64,000 nt of DNA, from contig NZ_FQZX01000001.1 of the NCBI RefSeq assembly GCF_900142175.1, forward strand, positions 124,001-188,000. Reading direction: 5' to 3'. The notes under the pieces are model-generated. The model saw nothing but the letters and a program-made list of their open reading frames with translations. It was not told the DNA's origin and searched no databases. Origin of the DNA: Maribacter aquivivus. Its GTDB lineage: Bacteria > Bacteroidota > Bacteroidia > Flavobacteriales > Flavobacteriaceae. This document shows positions 17,640 to 26,310 of this stretch, in pieces (the first letter of the stretch is position 1; each line of letters opens with the position of its first letter). Position numbers and translations under genes: made by a program.

Positions 17640-18986
17640 ATGAAAACAGTTCCAATAATAAGTGCTGAAAAAGCGGCAAGTTTAGTAAAAGATGGCGACA
17701 TCATTTTAGGGGGTGGCTTTGGTATGACGGGTAACCCCGTGAATATCATTCATGAATTGGCAAAGACCAAAACCAAAGACCTCACCTTTATTGCAAACAA
17801 TGTAGGCGAACCCAATATGGGCGGTGGTCGCTTGTTGAACAATGGACAATTAAAGAAAATGATCGGCTCTTTTTTCACTTCGAATAGAGAAGCCGTTTTA
17901 GCGGCACAAGAAGGTCGTGTGGAATATGAATTATTGCCTCAAGGAACTTTGGCAGAAGCTATACGGGCAGGTGGTGCAGGTATTGGCGGATTTTATACGC
18001 CCACATCAGCAGGAACCTTAATCGCTGAAGGACGAGAAACCAAAATGCTTAATGGAAAAGAGCAAGTTTTTATAGAAGGTATTAGAGGAAATGTAGCCAT
18101 CATAAGAGCTTGGAAAGCAGATACGGCAGGAAATCTGCAATATCGCATGACCGAACAAAATTTCAATAGAGCAATGGCAACAGCTGCTGATATTGTAATT
18201 GCCGAAGTGCAAGAAATTGTTCCTAATGGGGAAATTGACCCTAATGAGATTCATACTCCAGGTTGTTTTGTGGACTATTTGGTGAAGCGAAAACTAACAG
18301 AAGAAGATTTGGGTTCATCAGCATCGGTAGGTTCGTCAAAAGTAATTGATGAAAAACGGATGAATATGGCCAAACGTGCGTTTGCGGAATTGGAAAAAGG
18401 CGATGTGGTGAATCTTGGAATTGGCATCCCAACTTTAGTAGCCGATTTGATAAAACCAGAAGACGGCATCATTCTTCATACCGAGAACGGAATGCTAGGT
18501 GTAGGCCCCGAACCAAAAGATGGTGGCGGCGCTATGTATTATCCTGTAAATGCAGGTAAAGTTCCAGTAACGGCTTTGCCTGGAAGCAGTTATTTTGATA
18601 GTGCCGATAGTTTTGCCATGATTCGTGGCGGGCATATTGATGTGGCCATTATGGGCGGATTGGAAGTAGATGCGCAAGGAAATCTGGCCAACTGGTCCGT
18701 ACCCGGAAAACCTTTATTAGGAGTAGGTGGAGCGATGGATTTAGCATCGGGCGCCAAAAAATTAATTATTACATTACGCCATACGGATAGAGACGGCGGT
18801 TCAAAAGTAGTTGAAAATTGCACGTTACCCATTACGGATTTTAGCTGTGTAGATATGTTGATTACGGAATTGGCCGTGTTCAAATTTATTGACGGGCAGT
18901 TGACCCTTATAGAGATTTTACCAGGTAGTACCTTGGAAGAAGTTCGTGAAAAAACCGAAGCCAAATTTGTAGAACAATTACAGTAG
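17640..18986 (+). CDS. pcaIJ: Fused alpha-beta 3-oxoadipate CoA-transferase
   Basis: A single 448-residue chain holding both subunits of a family I CoA-transferase. The alpha half (about residues 1-225) has the glycine-rich [13 protein letters not shown] segment. The beta half (about 240-448) has the catalytic glutamate E282 in TENGMLGVG (SENGxxG type). The linker is near residues 225-240. It moves CoA from succinyl-CoA to 3-oxoadipate. In most bacteria pcaI and pcaJ are separate genes; here there is no internal stop and the fusion resembles the single-chain SCOT layout. Other 3-oxoacids are possible substrates, but placement between pobA and pcaF supports 3-oxoadipate. Confidence 0.9.
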   Translation: MKTVPIISAEKAASLVKDGDIILGGGFGMTGNPVNIIHELAKTKTKDLTFIANNVGEPNMGGGRLLNNGQLKKMIGSFFTSNREAVLAAQEGRVEYELLPQGTLAEAIRAGGAGIGGFYTPTSAGTLIAEGRETKMLNGKEQVFIEGIRGNVAIIRAWKADTAGNLQYRMTEQNFNRAMATAADIVIAEVQEIVPNGEIDPNEIHTPGCFVDYLVKRKLTEEDLGSSASVGSSKVIDEKRMNMAKRAFAELEKGDVVNLGIGIPTLVADLIKPEDGIILHTENGMLGVGPEPKDGGGAMYYPVNAGKVPVTALPGSSYFDSADSFAMIRGGHIDVAIMGGLEVDAQGNLANWSVPGKPLLGVGGAMDLASGAKKLIITLRHTDRDGGSKVVENCTLPITDFSCVDMLITELAVFKFIDGQLTLIEILPGSTLEEVREKTEAKFVEQLQ

Positions 18987-18990
18987 AAAA

Positions 18991-20208
18991 ATGAAAGAAG
19001 CATATATAGTTGACGCGATAAGAACCCCAATAGGAAGTTTTAGAGGTGCTTTGGCACAAGTGAGAGCAGATGATTTGGCGGCAATTCCCATCAAAGCCTT
19101 ACTCGAAAAATATCCGAATCTACCCAAAGATGCGATTGATGATGTTATACTAGGATGCCATAATCAAGCTGGGGAAGATAATAGAAATGTGGCGCGTATG
19201 GCGCTACTCTTGGCAGGATTACCATATACCGTTCCCGGTGAAACGATCAATAGATTATGCTCATCAGGTATGTCTGCCGTGGTGCAAGCAAATCGTGCTA
19301 TTAAAGCTGGAGATGGAGATGTATTTATTGCCGGAGGAATGGAACACATGTCTAGAGGGCCTTTGGTGATTTCAAAACCATCAACGGCGTTTGGTAACGA
19401 TTCCAAAATGGAAGACTCTAGCTTTGGATGGCGTTTTGTGAATAAAAAGTTACATGAAATGTATGGTACGGATGCCATGGGAATTACCGCAGAGAATCTA
19501 GCTGAGATGTTTAGCATAAGTAGGGAAGACCAAGATTTATTCGCGTATAATTCTCAAATGAAAGCTGCAAAAGCACAGCAAAATGGAATTCTTGGGGAAG
19601 AAATTTGTCCAGTTGAAATTCCGCAACGAAAAGGAGACCCAATTATCGTGAGTCAAGATGAATTCATAAGACCGAGTACAACGGTAGAAAAATTAGCCAC
19701 TTTAAGAACCGTCTTCAAAAAAGATGGAACGGTAACCGCAGGTAATGCATCAGGATTAAATGACGGTGCAGCAGCTATGTTAGTTGTTTCAGAAGATGCC
19801 TTGAAAAAATACAATCTCACGCCAAAAGCTAGAATAGTAGCTTCAGCTGTAGTGGGTGTAGAACCAAAAATAATGGGTATTGGTCCTGTCTACGCCACAA
19901 GAAAAGTCTTGGCAAAAGCAGGCTTGGAATTAAAGGACATGGATGTACTGGAATTCAACGAAGCCTTTTCCGCTCAAGCGTTGGCCTGCACACGCGAGTT
20001 AGGTTTAGCAGATGATGATCCAAGAATAAACCCTAACGGCGGGGCGATTGCTATTGGTCACCCTTTAGGAATGTCCGGTACACGAATACTTCAAGCGGCA
20101 ACGAACGAATTAGTTCGCTCCGGAGGAAAATATGGTTTGGCTACCATGTGTGTTGGTGTAGGCATGGGGTATGCTACTATTATTGAGAATGTCTCTACAA
20201 GTAAGTAA
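18991..20208 (+). CDS. pcaF: 3-oxoadipyl-CoA thiolase
   Basis: A 405-residue thiolase that splits 3-oxoadipyl-CoA into succinyl-CoA and acetyl-CoA. The acyl-accepting cysteine is C90 in NRLCSSGM. The C-terminal motifs GGAIAIGHPLGMSGTR and CVGVGMG supply the catalytic histidine and second cysteine. PcaF and acetyl-CoA acetyltransferases are close relatives; the four-base distance from pcaIJ and the complete upstream pathway support PcaF. It is the last gene of the operon, followed by a decayed GH3 gene. Confidence 0.93.
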   Translation: MKEAYIVDAIRTPIGSFRGALAQVRADDLAAIPIKALLEKYPNLPKDAIDDVILGCHNQAGEDNRNVARMALLLAGLPYTVPGETINRLCSSGMSAVVQANRAIKAGDGDVFIAGGMEHMSRGPLVISKPSTAFGNDSKMEDSSFGWRFVNKKLHEMYGTDAMGITAENLAEMFSISREDQDLFAYNSQMKAAKAQQNGILGEEICPVEIPQRKGDPIIVSQDEFIRPSTTVEKLATLRTVFKKDGTVTAGNASGLNDGAAAMLVVSEDALKKYNLTPKARIVASAVVGVEPKIMGIGPVYATRKVLAKAGLELKDMDVLEFNEAFSAQALACTRELGLADDDPRINPNGGAIAIGHPLGMSGTRILQAATNELVRSGGKYGLATMCVGVGMGYATIIENVSTSK

Positions 20209-20300
20209 ATAAATCAAGAAAACACTCATTTTTTTTTAAGATATCGATATGAAAGTTATTTAAAGTTAGGATTCGTTTGTGTAGCATATGAACGGAAAAT

Positions 20301-20969
20301 ATGGTTCTCCCAACCTCAGAAGAAGATAATCCTTTGGCTACGGATTTGGCGAGAGCGTAGGTAGACGATTTTCAATCTACCAATGGAGGTAATTGGGGCA
20401 TGGAGAGCGTAAATGCCATGATAAAACATTGGCCTGCCGGTGGACCGGAAGAGGGTGGTAACGTGTACATTCCGATTAATTTACAGTATAGCCCCTATAC
20501 AGCTGATACAGCTGATACAGCAAGGGAAGTAAGTTTGGCCGGAGGTAGTCCTTTAGAGGACTTTACCAATAGAGGTTATGAAGGAAAATCAGTTAAGACC
20601 ATCAATGCGACCGATATGCAATTGGTAAAAGATACAAAAGCAAAAATGGGAGACAAACCGGTCATTGTATCAGTAAAAATAGCAAAGCCAATGGTTTTTT
20701 CTCAGATAGAAGTTAGCGCTGCCGCAATTCTTGTGCCTATGGGTATTCAAGAACAAGCCTTAATGGAAATTATTACTGGTGCTGCAGAACCGTCAGGCTT
20801 GTTGCCATTTCAAATGCCTGCCGATATGTTGACAGTAGAGGCACAATTCGAAGATGTACCAAGAGATATGCAGCCTTACTCAGATTCAGATGGCAATACT
20901 TATGATATCGCCTTTGGATTGAATTGGAACGGGGTAATCGAAGATGCAAGGGTGCAAAAGTATCGGTAA
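20301..20969 (+). pseudogene. Decayed 3' part of a GH3 family glycoside hydrolase
   Basis: The frame from 20301 carries family-like sequence (LPTSEEDNPLATDLARA), an in-frame TAG at 20358-20360, then continues open to 20969. The readable part includes GNWGMESVNAMIKHWPAGG, the C-terminal alpha/beta sandwich features (SVKIAKPMVFS; ITGAAEPSGLLPFQMPADM) and a DIAFGLNWNG ending, which I recognise as the C-terminal half of a GH3 beta-glucosidase. The N-terminal barrel with the catalytic aspartate is absent, and a 9-bp tandem duplication (GCTGATACA, about 20502-20519) adds a TADTAD repeat. No signal peptide remains. It is best read as a remnant left by deletion or insertion next to the tRNA fragment at 21287. 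Confidence 0.75.
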
Positions 20970-21286
20970 AACTAAACCTTAGGGAGGTCACACATTTTAA
21001 TAATTTCTTTAAGAAAAAAATACATATCGGTCACTCCAAATTTTGGAGCTCATAATAAACGATGTGCTAATTTTAGACAAATGAACTATTTCTAAATCTA
21101 AAACTGAAATGAAAATTGAATTTAAAAGAATTAAAATAATCTGAACACCAATTTCTTTTTAACCTAAATTGCAATAAGAATTTATTAATAATCAGAAAAC
21201 TAAAACTGCATACGTTTTTGCATACGATTTTATAATTTAATAGCGGTTGAGCCCAATAAAACCGTTGGGAATTTTCCATACGAGGA

Positions 21287-21332
21287 GCTCATAACCCGAA
21301 GGTCGCTGGTTCGAGTCCAGTCCCCGCTACTA
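21287..21332 (+). tRNA. 3' fragment of tRNA-Met(CAT), 5' half missing
   Basis: From 21287 the sequence reads as the anticodon loop CTCATAA, 3' anticodon stem (CCCGA), variable loop, a good T arm (CTGG TTCGAGT CCAG) and the 3' acceptor strand CCCCGCT plus discriminator A. Upstream the matching half is not a tRNA: the 5' anticodon stem (AGGAG) mispairs with CCCGA, and no D arm or GGGG-ending acceptor strand is present. This is a truncated gene, as left when an element recombines within a tRNA 3' end. An intact copy is expected elsewhere in the genome. Confidence 0.7.
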
Positions 21333-21335
21333 AGA

Positions 21336-21367
21336 AAAAGCCACTGAAATTTCAGTGGCTTTTTTTA
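21336..21367 (+). terminator. Strong hairpin terminator after the tRNA fragment
   Basis: A perfect inverted repeat (AGCCACTGAA / TTCAGTGGCT) at about 21339-21360 is followed by a run of seven T and preceded by AAAAA, so it can work on both strands. It is probably the original terminator of the tRNA gene. Confidence 0.85.
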
Positions 21368-21430
21368 TTTATAAAATTACACATCTGAATTTGGTTTGCC
21401 TACCAGAATATTTGCATCGTTGCCGAGATT

Positions 21431-21854
21431 TCACCCATTCAAATTCGCACGAACTGTAGACCAAAAAGATAATAATGCAGAAGTTGTTTTTTTAGAGAGA
21501 TCGGCAAGCAAGGTCATGTTGGTAACAAAAGCTTCTTTTGAATCATAATATTCAGAATCATCAACAGGTGCATATAGCGCCATATCCCATTTTGGAAAAT
21601 ATCTTCGTCTTGACGGCCCTTCCCACAATAAATCTAAGGTATGGTGTCTTTTATCATTTTTGATTTTTTCAAATAACTGGAGTACATCCTCCTCCTCGCC
21701 TTCTAAAATTTGTACGATACTCTCTTCGAAATACACAAGGCATCCGGTTATTTCTCGAGCATGATTTTTTTTTCCGAGCATCAATGAGAATATTCTCAAT
21801 TTCATCTATAGTTAATTCTGGTGATATCTTAGATTGGTAGGTTAGTTGAAACAT
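21431..21854 (-). pseudogene. BLUF blue-light sensor gene with frameshift in a nine-A tract
   Basis: The ATG at 21854 opens a BLUF domain (MFQLTYQSKISPELTIDEIE, flavin-contacting Y6), but the frame breaks at a run of nine T on the plus strand (21765-21773, A9 in the message). Removing one A joins it to the downstream frame (HAREITGCLVYFEESIVQIL), giving a protein of about 140 residues with the flavin-binding Q48 before ILEGE and a short C-terminal tail. BLUF domains bind FAD and sense blue light. The break may be a true mutation, a sequencing error in the homopolymer, or a slippage-dependent switch. A second, intact BLUF gene lies at 31624-32064. Confidence 0.8.
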
Positions 21855-21937
21855 TAATCTTGTACGTATATTTTCACAGACATTAAGTTAATGAAAAAGT
21901 TGATCTATTTAATTCGCTTCATCATAAAATAATAATT

Positions 21938-23209
21938 TTATAATTTTCCTATGGTCATCAACTCTCCCCATTGCGTGGTAAACCTTGGACTGCGATGCTC
22001 TTTAATTAATGCCCATTCTTTACTGCGATTGCCTACTGTAGCAACCTTGATTTTATTCTTGCCGTACTTACCATTTAAATTATCGATAAGATTGGTAATA
22101 ACATCACTCTCGCTCTTATGCGGATTATCGAACATGTTTGTCTGTACCTCGTTTCTGTGTACTAACTGAGTTAGGTTTACGCCTACTTTTTTATATCGAT
22201 AACCTGGTTTAAATATCTTCTGCAAGCCTTTCAAAGCTTCTTTTGTTAGCTTTATGGTGCTATCTGTCGGTGTATCCAGGTTTATGCTGATACTGTTTCT
22301 ATACTGCTTATCAATCGCACTATGTTGATTGGTCTGCAATGAGATTTCTAGTTGAGCGGCTAGACTATGTTGCTGCCGTAATAAATCTGCAACCTCTGCC
22401 ACATAATAACTACAGGCTTCCTCTATAAGCGAATAATCGGAGAGCTTAAATCCGAATGATTTCGCTGTTCCGATACCCTTTTTAGCATTTGCTTCGGTCT
22501 CCAATTCTAAACAAGGCACATTATTCAATTCTCGCCATAAACGCTCACCAATTACGGTCATTTCTTTTCTTACCCAAGCTACGGGCATATTAGCAAAATC
22601 CAACGCTGTATGTATGCCATTATTTTGAAGACGAATTGCGTGTTTCTTGCCTATTCCCCATATATCCTTCACTTCAAGATTATGTAATAAATGTTGCCTT
22701 TTTTGTTCACTATCTACCATATAAACATTGTTGTTCTTCGTGATTTTCTTAGCGTATTTATTGGCTAATTTCGATAACGCTTTTGTCTTTGCAATACCAA
22801 CCCCAACAGGTATTCCCGTGTTTTTATGAACCGTATCTTTGATTGTATGTGCAATTGCATTGTAGTCATCCACCTTTATGCATCCTAAATCTACCCAACT
22901 TTCATCAATACTATATTCTTCTACTCTGGGGGAAAATATCATCAAAGTATCCATCACCCTTCTAGACATATCACTATACAACGTATAATTTGAAGAGAAA
23001 TAGGTGACATCATTATCATCCAGCAATTTCTTGATTTTAAATATGGGCTGAAACATGGGAATGTCGGTCAACGCCTTTGCTTCCTTATTTGCCGCAATGA
23101 TACATCCATCATTATTACTTAAAACAACTACCGGTCTGTTAATCAAATCTGGTCTAAAGACTTGTTCGCATGAAGCATAAAAACTATTACAATCTACCAA
23201 TGCTATCAT
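21938..23209 (-). CDS. umuC: Y-family DNA polymerase V catalytic subunit
   Basis: A Y-family translesion polymerase of 423 residues starting at the ATG at 23209 ([15 protein letters not shown]). That ATG overlaps the TGA of the upstream umuD-like gene as ATGA, which decides this start over a TTG or ATG 12 codons earlier. The palm motifs are intact ([14 protein letters not shown] metal site and [10 protein letters not shown] carboxylates), followed by helix-hairpin-helix ([20 protein letters not shown]) and little-finger regions. It copies past lesions when bound by processed UmuD. The operon order is a 90-residue protein, umuD-like gene, umuC. Confidence 0.93.
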   Translation of the reverse strand: MIALVDCNSFYASCEQVFRPDLINRPVVVLSNNDGCIIAANKEAKALTDIPMFQPIFKIKKLLDDNDVTYFSSNYTLYSDMSRRVMDTLMIFSPRVEEYSIDESWVDLGCIKVDDYNAIAHTIKDTVHKNTGIPVGVGIAKTKALSKLANKYAKKITKNNNVYMVDSEQKRQHLLHNLEVKDIWGIGKKHAIRLQNNGIHTALDFANMPVAWVRKEMTVIGERLWRELNNVPCLELETEANAKKGIGTAKSFGFKLSDYSLIEEACSYYVAEVADLLRQQHSLAAQLEISLQTNQHSAIDKQYRNSISINLDTPTDSTIKLTKEALKGLQKIFKPGYRYKKVGVNLTQLVHRNEVQTNMFDNPHKSESDVITNLIDNLNGKYGKNKIKVATVGNRSKEWALIKEHRSPRFTTQWGELMTIGKL

Positions 23210-23571
23210 AGTACCGACTTTATGATATAGGTTAATACTCCCCAAATATTCAGTTCTACGTTATTGGTCTTATCAATTCGAACAATTTTAAAACTATCGT
23301 CTACAGCTGCTAAAACAAGTTGATTCAATTTCGGAGTCAACGATTTATCGACAATTAAAACATCGTTCGTAAAAGCATCGAATTCCTTAAATTCATCATC
23401 CACCACCCTAATGAAAAATGTTGAAGATGAATTGGATACCAATACGTCGTTCAAATCGATTCGAGGTTCACTATAATGTGTTGCCGGACTCGAAAAACCC
23501 GTCTGTGTTGGACTTTTGACCCTATGGTTATTATCAGATTTTTTAATTAACCGCTTATCTTCTACAATCAT
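23206..23571 (-). CDS. umuD-like: UmuD-like protein lacking the S24 protease catalytic dyad
   Basis: A 121-residue protein that aligns end to end with Umu[10 protein letters not shown]...RIDLNDVLV matches the segment after the cleavage site, and [20 protein letters not shown] and the closing [11 protein letters not shown] match the core fold. The residue at the catalytic serine position is E60 (DDEFKEF where UmuD has GDSM), and the catalytic lysine position is V97. The loop that normally lies between the lysine strand and the last strand is about 20 residues shorter. Self-cleavage therefore looks impossible. It overlaps umuC by the ATGA junction. It may act as a constitutive partner of UmuC or be decaying. 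Confidence 0.85.
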   Translation of the reverse strand: MIVEDKRLIKKSDNNHRVKSPTQTGFSSPATHYSEPRIDLNDVLVSNSSSTFFIRVVDDEFKEFDAFTNDVLIVDKSLTPKLNQLVLAAVDDSFKIVRIDKTNNVELNIWGVLTYIIKSVL

Positions 23572-23591
23572 AATTTTAAATCGTATTCCTA

Positions 23592-23864
23592 TTATTTTCG
23601 CTCCCTAACCCAGTGATCGTGTGGAACGTTCCAAAAGCCAAGTACCGGCATTATAAAACAAACTACCCTAGAAGGATATTCATAGTACAGATTAACATCT
23701 TGGGTATCGGTCTCGTACTCCACAAAAAAACCATCCATAGCTAATGGTTTGCTTTCCAGCAGTCCATTATCTTTTAATGCACCTTCATAGCGCTCCTTCC
23801 CTATCTCTTTAAGAAGGGCTTTTATGCACTTAATATCATAATTTCTAAATACTGTTGTGGACAT
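23592..23864 (-). CDS. Hypothetical protein, first gene of the umuDC operon
   Basis: A 90-residue protein I do not recognise. It has no signal peptide or membrane segment. The N-terminal part is a charged helix (IKCIKALLKEIGKERYEG), followed by a beta-rich, aromatic segment ending in FWNVPHDHWVRERK. It starts at 23864 and ends 20 bp upstream of the umuD-like gene on the same strand, so co-transcription is likely. A small inverted repeat GGATATTATCC lies at 23878-23888, just upstream, and could be an operator, but this is weak. A role with the polymerase is inferred from location only. Confidence 0.65.
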   Translation of the reverse strand: MSTTVFRNYDIKCIKALLKEIGKERYEGALKDNGLLESKPLAMDGFFVEYETDTQDVNLYYEYPSRVVCFIMPVLGFWNVPHDHWVRERK

Positions 23865-24240
23865 TGTCCAAATTTCAGGATATTATCCAAATAATTTAAT
23901 GTAATTTTGAAAATATTATTAACAACGGGTAGAAAAGAGAAAAACCACTTCTAAATGCCAGGTGGTCAATCGCTCTTCATTTAAAAACCTTCTATGAAAT
24001 GATGAGGATCAATAATTTTAGTATAACTAACAACAGCATATACTATCACCATTAAAAATGATTAAATCATATAATAAACATATCCTCTACTATATTTTAT
24101 ACCGTTAATCATTAACCAATTAGAGTTATGTTTTTAAGCATGACTGCAGTAATTTATAAAAAATTTAGAATCTCAACAGAGCTTTAACCATTAGTGATGA
24201 GTCAGTTAACATGAGTACTCTAATTTAATATTAAGACTAC
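23865..24240. other. 376-bp divergent promoter region
   Basis: AT-rich region between the umuDC operon (minus) and the helicase operon (plus). Apart from the small inverted repeat at 23878-23888, no clear promoter box, RNA or coding frame is seen. Coordinated damage control of both operons from here is possible but not shown. Confidence 0.4.
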
Positions 24241-26301
24241 ATGAGTTTAAAAGAAGAACTTAATAAACAACAGTTAAAAGCTGTTGAATTTTCTGGTAAA
24301 CATCTTCTAGTACTTGCCGGTGCGGGTACAGGAAAAACACGTACAATAATTGCTAGGGCAGCCTATTTGATTGAAAATGGTGCAAACCCGTCGAAAATAC
24401 AGATACTCACATTTACCAAGAAAGCTGCTAACGAAATTGTTGAGCGTGTTAAAGCAAGCTTACCTCAATCTAGTGGGCGTTCATTGAATGGTGCTACATT
24501 TCACTCTTGGTGTAATCAGTTAATTATTAAATATCCTAACCTGTTCGGGGCAGCCAATTTTACGGTAATTGACCCAGATGATCAATTAGGTTTAATGAAA
24601 ATGGTTTCTGGTAGCCATAGCGATGTTTATGGTAAGCTTCGAATAAAACCGCAGCAGTTATTAGATGTTTATTCTTATGCCAGAAACACTAAAAAGAATC
24701 TGACCGAATCTATACGCACCCTAGTTTATAAAGGCAAAGAAGATAAGGATACCGAGTATGAGATAACTGCTATGAAGCCTAATGTAGAAATTTTACTTAG
24801 GGCATATCAAAAGAAAAAGATGGAGCAACATTATCTAGATTATGATGATTTGCTATTAGTGGTATCAACTCAATTAAAATCTAACCCCGAAGCTAGAAAG
24901 TTATTATCTCAAGATCTTGATTACTTACTTGTTGATGAAATGCAAGATACCAACCCTTTGCAATGGGAGCTACTTTCGCCATTTATTGATATCTGTAGTT
25001 TGTTCTGTGTTGGTGATGATGCACAATCTATCTATTCTTTTAGAGGGGCAGATTTTAGAAATGTGCATCAGTTTAAAGAACGTGTACCCAACTCTGAGGT
25101 GTATAAGCTTGAAAAAAATTACCGTTCTACGCAAGAGATATTAGATATTTCGAATTGGTTGTTAGACAAATCGCCCATAGATTATAAAAAACAATTACAG
25201 TCTGTACGAGGAAGTGGAGAAATACCTGTATTGTTAAACGTAAGTGATGAATGGCAAGAAGCAAATTGGGTAGCTGATGAGATTTTAAAAAACTATACTG
25301 ATGAGGACCGAAAATTTAGTGATCATTTAATTTTATCGCGTTCTCAGTATTACACAAAAACTTTACAGGCAGTATTTATAAGAAGAAAAATACCCTATGT
25401 CACCTATGGCGGACGCAAATTTTTACAAGCTGCCCATATTAAAGATTTAGTTTCCTTATTGCGAATAGTCAACAACCCTTACGATGAAATTGCCTGGGTA
25501 AGATTCCTGACTTTTTGGGAAGGAATTGGTGAAGTAAGAGCTTCTAGAATTATGGCGGTAATTATTGCGGATGAAGGTAAAACCGATATCCCTACCCTAC
25601 TACAAGGTGCCATACCCGGAAAGGACGGAATCAAGATTGCAGAGCTTTATAATGCCGTTCAAAAAGAGAAAGGTAAAGTGGGTAAAATGGTAGACATTGC
25701 CTATGATGCCATGTCGTTAGGATTAGCTTTTAGATATCGAAAAGATTGGATAGAAAAGCGTAAGGGAGATTTTCCTGTTTTAAAACTTTTGGCAAATAGT
25801 TACTCGAGCCTAGGTGAATTTATTGGTGAGGGACTATTAGATAATGCTGAAAAGATGAACGGTGCACCTGTGCTAAGTGAATCGCAATTAGAGACCGACG
25901 AAGAAAAAGACCATGTAGTTATATCCACCATTCACTCCGCAAAAGGATTGGAAGCAGATGTTTGTATTGTTCTAAATGTTTCTCCAAAGGCATTTCCTTC
26001 CGCATGGTCTTTAGATGATGTAGATGCCATTGAGGAAGACCGCAGGGTTTTGTATGTGGCATTAACCCGTGCTAAGAATAGATTGATAATCACCAGAAAT
26101 ACCGCTTCTATATCGGCAATTCATGGTAAATCTATCCCCACAAATTCGGGGCAGAAAGCAGATGACGCAGAAACCTATTTTTTAACGGCTATACCTGACG
26201 GATTAATAAAACAAGAAACCATTGGTTACGATTTTAAGCCAGTGAAGGATGCTGCAGAACCAAACAATATGGACTTATCTTCAGGGATGGATTTTAGCTA
26301 A
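24241..26301 (+). CDS. UvrD/Rep-type superfamily 1A DNA helicase
   Basis: A 686-residue ATP-dependent 3'-5' helicase. The motifs run in order: Q motif and Walker A (LNKQQLKAVE; GAGTGKT near residues 25-31), motif Ia (LTFTKKAANEI), motif II as VDEMQDTN instead of the usual DEFQDTN, motif III (GDDAQSIYSFRGAD), motif IV (NYRSTQEILD), motif V (TIHSAKGLEADVCIVL) and motif VI (RRVLYVALTRAKN). It lacks the long C-terminal nuclease of RecB/AddA. It is probably a repair helicase, and the next gene, ten bases downstream, encodes a GIY-YIG nuclease. The closest biological match could be UvrD, PcrA or a Bacteroidota paralogue. Confidence 0.88.
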   Translation: MSLKEELNKQQLKAVEFSGKHLLVLAGAGTGKTRTIIARAAYLIENGANPSKIQILTFTKKAANEIVERVKASLPQSSGRSLNGATFHSWCNQLIIKYPNLFGAANFTVIDPDDQLGLMKMVSGSHSDVYGKLRIKPQQLLDVYSYARNTKKNLTESIRTLVYKGKEDKDTEYEITAMKPNVEILLRAYQKKKMEQHYLDYDDLLLVVSTQLKSNPEARKLLSQDLDYLLVDEMQDTNPLQWELLSPFIDICSLFCVGDDAQSIYSFRGADFRNVHQFKERVPNSEVYKLEKNYRSTQEILDISNWLLDKSPIDYKKQLQSVRGSGEIPVLLNVSDEWQEANWVADEILKNYTDEDRKFSDHLILSRSQYYTKTLQAVFIRRKIPYVTYGGRKFLQAAHIKDLVSLLRIVNNPYDEIAWVRFLTFWEGIGEVRASRIMAVIIADEGKTDIPTLLQGAIPGKDGIKIAELYNAVQKEKGKVGKMVDIAYDAMSLGLAFRYRKDWIEKRKGDFPVLKLLANSYSSLGEFIGEGLLDNAEKMNGAPVLSESQLETDEEKDHVVISTIHSAKGLEADVCIVLNVSPKAFPSAWSLDDVDAIEEDRRVLYVALTRAKNRLIITRNTASISAIHGKSIPTNSGQKADDAETYFLTAIPDGLIKQETIGYDFKPVKDAAEPNNMDLSSGMDFS

Positions 26302-26310
26302 ATATCAGAA

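Noticed and set aside
21241..21286. A complete tRNA gene using the upstream TAGCGG as 5' acceptor strand
   Set aside because: Only five acceptor bases could match, there is no D arm and the anticodon stem does not pair; a truncated gene fits better.
23878..23888. GGATATTATCC as a LexA or SOS box for umuDC
   Set aside because: It is a single short palindrome, not matched near the helicase operon, and no LexA site is established for this lineage in what I can see.
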